Positions 25,548 through 33,868 of a stretch of 64,000 nt of DNA are shown in pieces. Both the position numbers and the translations under genes were made by a program. Position 1 is the stretch's first letter; each line of letters starts with the position of its first letter. The notes beneath the pieces were generated by a model, which was given only the letters and a program-made list of their open reading frames with translations, was not told where the DNA came from and did not search any database. Origin of the DNA: WHSW01 sp963781265 (GTDB taxonomy: Bacteria > Actinomycetota > Thermoleophilia > Solirubrobacterales > 70-9); NCBI GenBank assembly GCA_963781265.1, contig CAWAFH010000014.1, positions 1 to 64,000 of the forward strand, written 5' to 3'.

Positions 25548-26806
25548 GCGGCGCGCCGCGACGACGGCTGCTGCTGGTCGCGTACTTCTATCCGCCCTGC
25601 CGCGATACCGGCGTCCTGCGCGGCGCCGCGATGGCGAAGTGGCTGCGCCGCCGGGGCCATGACGTGACGGTCCTGACCACGTCCGCCTACGGCGCCCTCG
25701 ATGACGACGCCGTCGCCGACGTGGAGCGCACCGCCGACGCCCAAAGCTGGCGGGCCCGCCTGACGGGCAAGGAGACGGTCGGAGCGATGTTCGACTCGCC
25801 GACCTACGCGGGCCGACCGCACCCGCTCAGCAAGGTCCTCGTCCCCGAAGCTCTGGTCGCCGCCTGGCTGCCGTTCGCGCGCTCGCGGGCGCTGCGCCTG
25901 CAGCGCGAGCGCCGCTTCGACTGCGTGATCACGACCTCGCCCCCGGAGTCCGCGCATGCGGTCGGGATGGCGCTGCACCGCCGCGGCGTGCCCTGGGTCG
26001 CCGACATCCGCGATGCCTGGACGTTCGAGTCGCTGCGGCCCGAGTTCCCGACCGCCGCGCAGCGCGCGCTCGACCGCCGGCTCGAGCGCCGCTGGCTCGG
26101 CAGCGCCGACGCGGTCGTCTGCGTCTCCGAGCCCGCCGCGGCCGACCTGCGCGAGCGGGGAATCGCCGCCCCGGTGCTCGTCCCGAACGGCTGGGACCCC
26201 GAGGCGGCGGCGGCCGGCGGCGAGCCGACCGGCCTGCTCGATCCCGAGCGCACCTCGATCGTCTACACGGGGCGCTTCGGCAGCTACGGACGCGACCCGC
26301 GGCCGCTCGTCGAGGCGCTCCGGCGGCTCGCCGCCTCCGACCCGGACGCGGCGGCAAAGCTCGAGCTCGTGATCGCCGGGCCGCTGACCGAGGCCGAGGC
26401 GGAGCTGTTCGCCGCCGACGTCGCGCCGGCGCGGATCGTCCACGCCGGCAGCCTCGAGCGCGAGCGGGCGCTGGCCCTGCAGCGCGAGGCCGACGCGCTC
26501 CTCCTGGTGGCCCAGCCCCAGCGCTCCCAACTGCTCAACATCAAGCTGTTCGAGTACCTGGCCAGCGGCACCCCGATCCTGGCGCTCGCCGCGGGCACCG
26601 AGGCGGGCCGGGTCGCCGGCGATCTCGGCGCCGAGGTCGCACCCGCCGACGACCCCGAGGCCATCGTCGTGGCCCTCGCCCGGGTCGCCGCAGGCCAGCT
26701 CACCGCCCCCGCCGCAGGCGCGGTCGACGCCTACACGTACCCCGCACCCGCGGCGCAGATGGAGGACGCGGTCGAGGCCGCGATCGCGGCCCACCGGCGC
26801 GAGTAG
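25544..26806 (+). CDS. glycosyltransferase, GT4-like
   Basis: 420 residues from GTG 25544, overlapping the previous stop. The N-terminus (RRRLLLVAYFYPPCRDTGV) and SPPESAHAVG, then DIRDAWTFESL, are typical of the acceptor domain of WcaI/GT4-type enzymes. The donor-site half has VLVPNGWDPE, IVYTGRFGS and LFEYLASGTPILALAAG. It probably adds the next sugar in the same chain. The C-terminal 40 residues are helical. Operon context and domain order support a glycan-assembly role. Confidence 0.88.
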   Translation: MSGAPRRRLLLVAYFYPPCRDTGVLRGAAMAKWLRRRGHDVTVLTTSAYGALDDDAVADVERTADAQSWRARLTGKETVGAMFDSPTYAGRPHPLSKVLVPEALVAAWLPFARSRALRLQRERRFDCVITTSPPESAHAVGMALHRRGVPWVADIRDAWTFESLRPEFPTAAQRALDRRLERRWLGSADAVVCVSEPAAADLRERGIAAPVLVPNGWDPEAAAAGGEPTGLLDPERTSIVYTGRFGSYGRDPRPLVEALRRLAASDPDAAAKLELVIAGPLTEAEAELFAADVAPARIVHAGSLERERALALQREADALLLVAQPQRSQLLNIKLFEYLASGTPILALAAGTEAGRVAGDLGAEVAPADDPEAIVVALARVAAGQLTAPAAGAVDAYTYPAPAAQMEDAVEAAIAAHRRE

Positions 26807-26818
26807 CCGCCGGGCGTC

Positions 26819-27706
26819 TCAGCCGCCGGCGCGGGCGACGATCGCGTCGGCGACGACCGGCGCCGTCGAAGGCACCTGGCTGAGGTAGAAGTTCGGCTCG
26901 ATCGCCTCCAGCTCGAGCAGCAACGGCGCGCCGTCGTCGTCGCGGATCATGTCGACGCGCGCGTAAAGGGGCAGGTAGTCGAAGCGGCGCTCGACCTCGG
27001 CGACGATCTCGCGGGCGAGCTCGAGCTCGTCCTCGGTCGCCTCCCCCGGCACGACCAGATCGGGGTCGTACATGACCTCGGCGGCGCCGATCGCGTCATC
27101 GCGGGTCGGCGCGACCTCGTCGGGGCGCAGCACGGCGCCCTTCCGCAGCACATGCGCCGGCTCGCCGTCGATGCACAGCACCGCGGTCTCGCCGGCGCTG
27201 TCGACGCTCGCGTGAAACGGCTGCACCATCGCGGTGCGATCGCTGGCGTGGATCCGGCCGATCAGCTCCCGCGCGAGCCCGTGCGCGGCGGGAGCGAAGC
27301 GGCCCGAGTCCCGCCCGCCCGCGGAGACGGTCGGCTTGACGACGATCTCGCCGTCGAGCGCTCCGACCGGATCGCCCGGGCCGACGAACCTGGTCTCGAC
27401 CACCGGGAGCCCGGCGGCACCGAGATCGCCGACGTAGCGCTTGTCGGAGTTCCAGCGGACCAGCTCGGCGCTGTTGTGGAGCGCCCGCCCGACCGACTCG
27501 GCCCAGCGCACGAACTCCTCGCGACGCGAGGCGTAGTCCCAGGTCGAGCGGATCACGACGGCGTCGTAGGAGTCCCAGCGCGCGGCGGGATCGTCCCAGG
27601 GGATTCGCGCCACCTCGACCCCGCGCTCGGCCAGGGTCTCGGCGAGCAACAGGTCATCGGTGAACTGCGGCGGCACCGCCGCGAAGCTGGCAATCGCTAC
27701 GCGCAC
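26819..27706 (-). CDS. ATP-grasp domain ligase
   Basis: 295 residues from GTG 27706, which lies 7 bases after TAAGCT. A pre-ATP-grasp domain (about 1-95, MRVAIASFAAVPPQFTDD) is followed by an ATP-binding region with VVKPTVSAGGRDSGRF and AMVQPFHASVDSAGE, and the metal-binding end LLELEAIEPNFY (E-x-E...N pattern). Such enzymes ligate a carboxylate to an amine through an acylphosphate. Similar proteins act in cyclic oligopeptide or glutathione-like biosynthesis but no partner is nearby, so the substrate is unknown. Confidence 0.85.
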   Translation of the reverse strand: MRVAIASFAAVPPQFTDDLLLAETLAERGVEVARIPWDDPAARWDSYDAVVIRSTWDYASRREEFVRWAESVGRALHNSAELVRWNSDKRYVGDLGAAGLPVVETRFVGPGDPVGALDGEIVVKPTVSAGGRDSGRFAPAAHGLARELIGRIHASDRTAMVQPFHASVDSAGETAVLCIDGEPAHVLRKGAVLRPDEVAPTRDDAIGAAEVMYDPDLVVPGEATEDELELAREIVAEVERRFDYLPLYARVDMIRDDDGAPLLLELEAIEPNFYLSQVPSTAPVVADAIVARAGG

Positions 27707-27761
27707 GGGTAGGAGCTTAGGAGCGGCGATCGAGCGCGGCCGCGACCGTAGACTCCGCCCC

Positions 27762-29441
27762 ATGGCCGAGCCGACAGCCGCTGACGAGAAGTCCGTCGAC
27801 CCCGAGCAGGCGCGGGCCGCCGAGGACGACCTGCATCGCTACGTGGCGCCGGTGGTCGGGCCCGACGACCCGCGGGTGATCACCGACTCGGGGATCGAGA
27901 TCGAGCCGCTCTACGACGAGACCGACGTCGCGCCCGACCTCGAGGAGCGGCTCGGCGAGCCCGGCAGCTATCCGTTCACGCGCGGGATCCACGAGCGCAT
28001 GTACCGCGACCGGCTCTGGACGATGCGCCAATACGCGGGCTTCTCCAGCCCCGAGGACACGAACGGGCGCTACCGCTACCTGCTCGAGCACGGCTCGACC
28101 GGCCTCTCGATGGCCTTCGATCTGCCGACGCAGCTCGGCCGCGACTCCGACGACCCGCTGTGTGACGGCGAGGTCGGGCGCACCGGTGTCCCGATCGACA
28201 CGATCGAGGACATGCGGATCTGCTTCGACGAGATCCCCCTCGACCAGGTCTCGACCTCGATGACGATCAACGCGCCGGCGGCGATCCTGCTGCTGCTCTA
28301 CGAACTGGTCGGCGAGGAGCAGGGCGTCCCGTCGGAGCAGCTGCGCGGCACGGTCCAGAACGACGTGCTCAAGGAGTACGTCGCGCGCGGCAACTACATC
28401 TACCCGCCCGAGCCGACGATGCGGCTGACCACCGACATCTTCGAGTACTGCCGCGACAACGTCCCGAAGTGGAACACGATCTCGATCTCCGGGTACCACA
28501 TCCGCGAGAAGGGCTGCTCGGCCGTCCAGGAGGTGGCGTTCACCCTCTCCAACGCGATCGCGTACACGGAGGCGGCGCTCGACCGCGGGCTCGAGATCGA
28601 CGAGTTCGCCCCCCGGCTGGCCTTCTTCTTCAACGGCCACAACAACGTCTTCCAGGAGATCGCGAAGTTCCGCGCCGTGCGCCGGATGTGGGCGAGGATC
28701 GTCCGCGACCGGTTCGGGTCCGAGTCGGAGCGCTCCCAGATGATCCGCTTCCACACCCAGACCGGCGGGGTGACGCTGCAGGCCCAGCAGCCCGAGGTCA
28801 ACATCATCCGGGTCGCCCTGCAGGGGTTCGCGGCGGTCTGCGGCGGTACCCAGTCGCTGCACACGAACGGCTTCGACGAGGCGCTGGCGCTGCCCACGGA
28901 GCGCTCGGCGCGGATCGCGTTGCGCACCCAGCAGGTGATCGCCCACGAGTCCGGGGCCGCCGACACGGTCGACCCGTTCGCGGGCTCGTACTTCGTCGAG
29001 TCGCTGACCGACGAGATCGAGGCCCGCGCCTGGGAGCTGATCGAGGAGGTCGGCGAGCTCGGCGGCTCGGTCGAGGCGCTCGACTTCATCCAGCGCGAGA
29101 TCGAGGAGTCGGCGCTCTCCTACCACGAGCGCTACAAGACCGGCCAGGACATCGTCGTCGGCGTCAACAAGTACGTCACCGACACGGTCGACGACGTCGA
29201 CATCCTGAAGGTCGATCCGGAGGCCGAGGCGCGCCAGAAGGAGCGCCTGGCGAAGTTCAAGGCGAATCGCGATCAGGCGGCGGTCGACGCGAAGCTCGAG
29301 TCGCTGCGCGGCGTCGCGCGCGGCGAGGGCAACCTGATGGTCCCGATCCGCGAGGCGCTGGCGGCGAATGCGTCGATCGGGGAGGTCTGCAATGCGATGC
29401 GGGACGTGTTCGGTGAGTACAAGGGTGGGGCGTTTTTTTAG
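27762..29441 (+). CDS. methylmalonyl-CoA mutase family catalytic subunit without B12 domain
   Basis: 559 residues. It carries the substrate domain only: RLWTMRQYAGFSSPEDTN, STSMTINAPA, TISISGYHIREKG and HTQTGGVTLQAQQPE with QSLHTNGFDEALALP. The cobalamin-binding C-terminal domain (DxHxxG) is absent, so a separate B12 subunit is needed, as in split mutases. It would convert methylmalonyl-CoA and succinyl-CoA (or isobutyryl-CoA). ATG 27762 lies 7 bases after TAGACT. The last codons are GGG GCG TTT TTT TAG, an odd T-run in this GC-rich genome. The carboxylase beta gene is 1.1 kb downstream. Confidence 0.93.
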   Translation: MAEPTAADEKSVDPEQARAAEDDLHRYVAPVVGPDDPRVITDSGIEIEPLYDETDVAPDLEERLGEPGSYPFTRGIHERMYRDRLWTMRQYAGFSSPEDTNGRYRYLLEHGSTGLSMAFDLPTQLGRDSDDPLCDGEVGRTGVPIDTIEDMRICFDEIPLDQVSTSMTINAPAAILLLLYELVGEEQGVPSEQLRGTVQNDVLKEYVARGNYIYPPEPTMRLTTDIFEYCRDNVPKWNTISISGYHIREKGCSAVQEVAFTLSNAIAYTEAALDRGLEIDEFAPRLAFFFNGHNNVFQEIAKFRAVRRMWARIVRDRFGSESERSQMIRFHTQTGGVTLQAQQPEVNIIRVALQGFAAVCGGTQSLHTNGFDEALALPTERSARIALRTQQVIAHESGAADTVDPFAGSYFVESLTDEIEARAWELIEEVGELGGSVEALDFIQREIEESALSYHERYKTGQDIVVGVNKYVTDTVDDVDILKVDPEAEARQKERLAKFKANRDQAAVDAKLESLRGVARGEGNLMVPIREALAANASIGEVCNAMRDVFGEYKGGAFF

Positions 29442-29454
29442 TGCACGTCACCCG

Positions 29455-29475
29455 CCGCTCGCCGTTCGCCGCTCG
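29455..29475. repeat. three tandem heptamers CCGCTCG/CCGTTCG/CCGCTCG
   Basis: A short array with one base change in the middle unit, in the 110-base gap after the mutase gene. CACCCG before it and CGGGTG after it could close a hairpin around the array. Its role is unknown; it is the second heptamer array in the window. Confidence 0.6.
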
Positions 29476-29551
29476 GGTGAGGGACGAGATCGTGGTTGCA
29501 CGTTGAAATCGGGCGGAAGGAGAGCGGGGATGGCGGCAGAACCTCGCGCTC

Positions 29552-29896
29552 ATGGAATCGAAGGCCAAGCGCACGCTGGTCAAGTCGGCGCCCGAGCTCT
29601 GGGAGCTCGCCGACGACCCGGCCCGGATGCAGTCGTGGATGAGCGGCCTCGTCGGCGGCGGTCCGGTCGCGGTCGAGGTCACCGCTCGCAACCCGCAGCG
29701 CATCCTCGCCTGGCGCGCCGCGCACCCCGGCGCCGACGGGAGCATCTCGATCGAGCTCGCCGAGAGCGGCTTCGGCACCTCGGTGCGGATCACCGCCCAG
29801 CACTCGCTCGCCGATCCCGGCGAGGCAATCGCCGCGCTGGAAGGGCTGCTCGATGAGCTCGGATCCCCCGGGCGACGCCCGTTCGGCGCCGCCTGA
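29552..29896 (+). CDS. SRPBCC/START-like small protein
   Basis: 114 residues. The order helix-strand-loop-strand (VKSAPELWELADDPARMQSW, VAVEVTARNPQRILAWRAA, ISIELAESGFGTSVRITAQH) and a C-terminal helix fit the polyketide-cyclase/START fold in a short form. No binding residues can be assigned. ATG 29552 begins the family-like sequence; a GGAAGGAG stretch lies about 30 bases upstream. It overlaps the next gene by 44 bases, which supports co-translation. Function unknown. Confidence 0.6.
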   Translation: MESKAKRTLVKSAPELWELADDPARMQSWMSGLVGGGPVAVEVTARNPQRILAWRAAHPGADGSISIELAESGFGTSVRITAQHSLADPGEAIAALEGLLDELGSPGRRPFGAA

Positions 29897-30500
29897 GCGC
29901 CCGGCCACGGCCCGCCCCGAGCTCGACCTCGCGAACCTGCTGCGCCTGCGCGGCGGGCCGCTGATCGACGCCCTGGACGACCACGTGCCCGGCGCGCGCG
30001 AGCACGCCGAGGCGACCGCCTCCTACGCCTTCGCCGGCGCCGTGGGGCTCGGCTTCGACCGCGCCCAGTCGGAGGTCGCGCGCGAGGTCGCCGTCCTGCA
30101 CGAGGTCGGGCTCGTCTACGTCGACCCCGTCGTCGCCGCGAAGCCCGCCGCCGAGCGCGGGCCCGCCGACCAGGCCGCGTGGGACCAGCACTACGAAGCG
30201 GGCTACAGGCTCGTGCGCGGCGCCGGGATTCCCGAGCACGTCTGCGGCTGGCTGCTGCGGGCGCGCGAGCGCTACGACGGCAGCGGGCCCGAGCAGCTGA
30301 GCGGCGATGCGATTCCGGTCGAGGCCCGGCTGATCCGCGCCGCCTGCGCCTGCCAGACGGCTCTGACCGCGGCCGAGGCCGGCAGCGCGGAGCCGGTCGA
30401 GGCGACCGCCGAGGCGCTCGCAGCGCGCGCCGGGGTGGATCTGGACCCGCGCGTGGTCGTGGCGCTGACCGCGATCCTCGCGCGCGCCACCGACGCGTGA
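29853..30500 (+). CDS. degenerate HD-GYP-like domain protein
   Basis: 215 residues. The segment HEVGLVYVDPVVAAK and the later RERYDGSGPEQLSGDAIPVE, followed by ARLIRAACACQTA, lines up with the HD-GYP phosphodiesterase order. The HD dyad is HE, the expected HHE before YDGSGYP is RARE, and GYP reads GPE. The metal site is therefore probably lost and a signal-binding or structural role is more likely than c-di-GMP hydrolysis. It overlaps the upstream gene by 44 bases. Confidence 0.6.
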   Translation: MSSDPPGDARSAPPERPATARPELDLANLLRLRGGPLIDALDDHVPGAREHAEATASYAFAGAVGLGFDRAQSEVAREVAVLHEVGLVYVDPVVAAKPAAERGPADQAAWDQHYEAGYRLVRGAGIPEHVCGWLLRARERYDGSGPEQLSGDAIPVEARLIRAACACQTALTAAEAGSAEPVEATAEALAARAGVDLDPRVVVALTAILARATDA

Positions 30501-30522
30501 GCGCCTAGACTGCGCGGCCCCG

Positions 30523-32091
30523 ATGCGCGAGCGCAACCCCGAAACCCAGGAGGAGAAGCTCTCCTACCTGCGTGAGCTGCGGGAGCAGGCGATCCACTCC
30601 GCCTCGGAGGAAGCGGTCGAGAAGCAGCACGCGAAGGGCAAGCTGACCGCCCGCGAGCGGATCGAGAAGCTGCTCGATCCGGGCTCGTTCGAGGAGCTCG
30701 ACACCTTCGTCCGGCACCGCACCCACGAGTTCGACATGGACTCGAAGCGGCCCTGGGGCGACGCCGTGGTCACCGGCTACGGGACCATCGACGGTCGCCC
30801 GATGTTCGTCTTCAGCCAGGACTTCACGGTCTTCGGAGGGTCGCTCGGCGAGGTGATGGCCGAGAAGATGTGCAAGGTCATGGACCTCGCGGCGAAGGTC
30901 GGGGCGCCCGTGATCGGCCTCAACGACTCCGGCGGCGCCCGGATCCAGGAGGGCGTCGTCTCGCTCGGCGCCTACGGCGACGTCTTCGTCCGCAACGTCC
31001 GGTGCTCCGGGGTGATCCCGCAGATCTCGGCGATCATGGGCCCGTGCGCGGGCGGCGCCGTCTACTCGCCGGCGATGACCGACTTCATCTTCATGGTCAA
31101 GGAGACCTCGCACATGTTCATCACCGGCCCCGAGGTGATCAAGACGGTCACCGGCGAGGAGGTCGAGTTCGAGGAACTGGGCGGCGCGATGACCCACAAC
31201 TCGAAGTCCGGCGTCGCCCACTTCGCCGCCGACGACGAGGAGCAGTGCCTCGAGGACATCCGTTACCTGATCGGCTTCCTCCCGTCGAACAACCTCGAGA
31301 TGCCCCCGCGGGTCGAGCCCTTCGACGACCCCGAGCGCGAGGACGAGGCGCTCGACTCGGTGGTCCCGCCCGACCCGCAGAAGCCGTACGACATGCGCGA
31401 CGTGGTCTCGCTGGTCGTCGACGACGGCGACTTCTTCGAGGTCCAGGAGCACTTCGCCCAGAACATCATCATCGGATTCAGCCGCCTCGACGGCTATCCG
31501 GTCGGGATCGTCGGCAACCAGCCCAAGCACCTCGCCGGGGTCCTGGACATCGAGGCGTCCGAGAAGGCCGCCCGGTTCGTGCGCTTCTGCGACGCCTTCA
31601 ACATCCCGCTGATCACCTTCACGGACGTCCCCGGCTTCCTGCCCGGGACCTCCCAGGAGTGGAACGGGATCATCCGCCACGGGGCGAAGCTGCTCTACGC
31701 CTTCACCGAGGCGACGGTGCCGAAGCTGACCGTGGTCACCCGCAAGGCCTACGGCGGCGCCTATGACGTCATGAACTCCAAGCACATGCTCGCCGACTTC
31801 AACTTCGCCTGGCCGCAGGCCGAGGTCGCGGTCATGGGGCCCGAGGGCGCCGTCAACATCATCTATCGCCGCGACATCGCCAAGTCGCCGACGCCCGACG
31901 AGCGTCGCCAGAAGCTGATCGACGACTACAAGGCCCACTTCGCCAACCCCTACTCGGCCGCGGAGCGCGGCTACATCGACGACGTGATCGAGCCGCGCCA
32001 CACGCGGCCGAAGCTGATCCGGGCGCTGCGGACGCTGCAGACCAAGCGGGTCGAGCAGCCGAAGCGAAAGCACGGGAACATCCCGCTGTGA
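30523..32091 (+). CDS. acyl-CoA carboxylase beta subunit (propionyl-CoA carboxylase type)
   Basis: 522 residues of the carboxyltransferase fold, with both halves present. Key blocks are LTARERIEKLLDPGSFEE, NDSGGARIQEGVVSLGAYG (acyl-CoA binding), MGPCAGGAVYSPAMTDF, and in the second half FTDVPGFLPGTSQEWNGII and KAYGGAYDVMNSKHMLAD. It transfers CO2 from biotin to propionyl- or acetyl-CoA. A biotin carrier and carboxylase subunit must be elsewhere. The epsilon-like gene at 34836 and the mutase upstream fit propionate metabolism. ATG 30523 lies 11 bases after TAGACT. Confidence 0.95.
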   Translation: MRERNPETQEEKLSYLRELREQAIHSASEEAVEKQHAKGKLTARERIEKLLDPGSFEELDTFVRHRTHEFDMDSKRPWGDAVVTGYGTIDGRPMFVFSQDFTVFGGSLGEVMAEKMCKVMDLAAKVGAPVIGLNDSGGARIQEGVVSLGAYGDVFVRNVRCSGVIPQISAIMGPCAGGAVYSPAMTDFIFMVKETSHMFITGPEVIKTVTGEEVEFEELGGAMTHNSKSGVAHFAADDEEQCLEDIRYLIGFLPSNNLEMPPRVEPFDDPEREDEALDSVVPPDPQKPYDMRDVVSLVVDDGDFFEVQEHFAQNIIIGFSRLDGYPVGIVGNQPKHLAGVLDIEASEKAARFVRFCDAFNIPLITFTDVPGFLPGTSQEWNGIIRHGAKLLYAFTEATVPKLTVVTRKAYGGAYDVMNSKHMLADFNFAWPQAEVAVMGPEGAVNIIYRRDIAKSPTPDERRQKLIDDYKAHFANPYSAAERGYIDDVIEPRHTRPKLIRALRTLQTKRVEQPKRKHGNIPL

Positions 32092-32098
32092 GCGCGTC

Positions 32099-32608
32099 TT
32101 GAAGCGCGACCAGCTGATCTTCCTCGGCGTCCTCGCGGTCGGCGCCGTCGTCGCGGTGGTGATCGTGCTCGCGACGGGCGGCAGCGACGACTCGTCGAGC
32201 AGCGACGTCGATACCTCCACCAAGCCCACGGTCGAGGTCCCCGACGGCCCGCCTCCGAAGACGCTCGAGGTCGAGGACATCGTCGAGGGCGACGGCCCCG
32301 AGGCGGCCCCGGGGGACACGCTGACGATGCAGTACGTCGGGGTCAGCTACAGCGACGGCAAGCAGTTCGACGCCTCCTGGGACAACGGCCAGCCGTTCAC
32401 CTTCCAGCTCGGCTCCGGCCAGGTGATCCAGGGCTGGGACCAGGGCATCGCCGGGATGAAGGTCGGCGGCCGGCGCGAGCTGATCGTCCCCCCCGACCTC
32501 GGCTACGGCGCGCAGGGCTCGCCGCCCGCGATCAAGCCGAACGAGACCCTCATCTTCGTCGTCGACCTGCTCGACGTGCAGGGCGGCGCGACCCCCCAGC
32601 CCCAGTAG
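32099..32608 (+). CDS. membrane-anchored FKBP-type peptidyl-prolyl isomerase
   Basis: 169 residues from TTG 32099, seven bases after the carboxylase stop. Residues 6-25 form a membrane helix, followed by a Ser/Asp-rich linker. The FKBP domain covers about 60-163: VQYVGVSYSDGKQFDASWD-like sequence, VIQGWDQGIAGMKVGGRREL and PPDLGYGAQGSPPAIKPNET, with the proline-pocket aromatics present. It would assist folding of exported proteins outside the membrane. The close spacing suggests cotranscription with the carboxylase gene. Confidence 0.9.
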   Translation: MKRDQLIFLGVLAVGAVVAVVIVLATGGSDDSSSSDVDTSTKPTVEVPDGPPPKTLEVEDIVEGDGPEAAPGDTLTMQYVGVSYSDGKQFDASWDNGQPFTFQLGSGQVIQGWDQGIAGMKVGGRRELIVPPDLGYGAQGSPPAIKPNETLIFVVDLLDVQGGATPQPQ

Positions 32609-32640
32609 CGCTCGGCGCCGCGGATAGGCTGCGGCGCTCG

Positions 32641-33864
32641 ATGCCGACCAACTCCGAGCTGATCGCCGATGTCGAGGCCCGCGCCTCGATGGAGACCCTG
32701 CGCGAGGTGATCGAGACGCTGGCGCCGCTCGACCGGCTCGCCGGCACCGAGGGCGAGCGCGCCGCCGCCGAGTGGCTGGCGCAGCGGCTCGAGCGCGCCG
32801 GCGCGCCGGCGGTCGTCGACGAGGAGCAGTACCTGGACGGGTTCGCGCCGCTGCTCGGCGCGCTCACCGCGACCGGCGTGGCCGCCGGGATCGCCGGCGC
32901 CGGCGGACGCGCCCGCCGCGCGGCGGCGGCGGCCGGGGCGGCGGCGGCCGGGCTGTTCGCCGACGACGTCTCCAACGGCCTGCGCCCGGCGCGCCGCGCC
33001 CTCGCACCGCGCAAGACCACCTGGAACGTGGTCGCGGAGCTGGGCGACCCGGCCGCCGAGCGAACCGTCGTGCTGATGGCCCACCACGACTCCGCGCGGG
33101 GCGGCGTCGTCTTCGACCAGACGCTGCAGCGCAAGCTCGTCGACTGGTTCCCGGGCGTGATCGAGCGGATCGACACCGCGATTCCGGTCTGGTGGGGCGC
33201 GGCAGCCGGGCCGGCGCTGTCGGCGTTCGGCGCCGCGACCGGCCGGCGCAAGGTCGCCGCGGCGGGGGCGGTCGTCTCGGCGGTCGCGACCGCGCTGCTC
33301 GCCGACATCGCCCGCCACCCGGTCGTCCCCGGCGCCAACGACAACCTGAGCGGGGTCGCGGCACTGGTCGCGATCGCCGAGGCGCTGCGCGATCGCCCGC
33401 TCGCAGGCGCCCGGGTGCTGCTCGTCTCCTGCGGCGCGGAGGAGGTGCTGCAGGGCGGCATCTACGCGTTCGCCGAGCGCCACCTGCGCCCGCTGGACCG
33501 CGACCGCACCTTCGTCATCAACTTCGACACGGTCGGCTCGCCCGAGCTGGCGCTGCTCGAGGGCGAGGGCGCGTTCGTGGTCGAGGACTACTTCGACCGC
33601 GGCCTGCGCGACCTCTGCGTCCAGGTGGCGGCCGAGGAGCGGATCCCGATCCGCCGCGGGATGCGGGCGACGACGAGCACGGACTCGCTGATCCCGAGCC
33701 GGATGGGCATCCCGACCCTCTGCCTGACCTCGCTCAACCGCCACAAGGCGCTCGAGAACTACCACTCGATGGCTGACACTCCCGAGAACTTGAGCTGGAA
33801 CACCGTCGCCTGCGCGGCCGACCTCGCCGAGTCGCTCACCCGCCGGCTGGCCAAGCCCGCCTGA
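32641..33864 (+). CDS. M28-family metallopeptidase with hydrophobic insertions
   Basis: 407 residues. Zinc site pieces are present in order: AHHDS (about 147-150), GANDNLSG (about 230), CGAEEV (about 264), INFDTVG (about 295) and YHSMADT (about 373). Two hydrophobic stretches not usual in the family (about 70-105, and WWGAAAGPALSAFGAATG with a second helix at about 180-225) interrupt the catalytic domain and suggest membrane attachment. There is no signal peptide. It would remove N-terminal residues from peptides. ATG 32641 lies 10 bases after TAGGCT. Confidence 0.88.
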   Translation: MPTNSELIADVEARASMETLREVIETLAPLDRLAGTEGERAAAEWLAQRLERAGAPAVVDEEQYLDGFAPLLGALTATGVAAGIAGAGGRARRAAAAAGAAAAGLFADDVSNGLRPARRALAPRKTTWNVVAELGDPAAERTVVLMAHHDSARGGVVFDQTLQRKLVDWFPGVIERIDTAIPVWWGAAAGPALSAFGAATGRRKVAAAGAVVSAVATALLADIARHPVVPGANDNLSGVAALVAIAEALRDRPLAGARVLLVSCGAEEVLQGGIYAFAERHLRPLDRDRTFVINFDTVGSPELALLEGEGAFVVEDYFDRGLRDLCVQVAAEERIPIRRGMRATTSTDSLIPSRMGIPTLCLTSLNRHKALENYHSMADTPENLSWNTVACAADLAESLTRRLAKPA

Positions 33865-33868
33865 GGCT

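Noticed and set aside
26284..26703. Reverse-strand frame within the second glycosyltransferase
   Set aside because: Ser/Arg-rich shadow of the plus-strand gene, which has the GT-B motifs and GTGA coupling.
29530..29856. A second protein starting at ATG 29530 after GGAAGGAG
   Set aside because: The frame is an Arg/Gly/Ala-rich shadow of the SRPBCC-like gene with no family features, although the ribosome site is closer to it.
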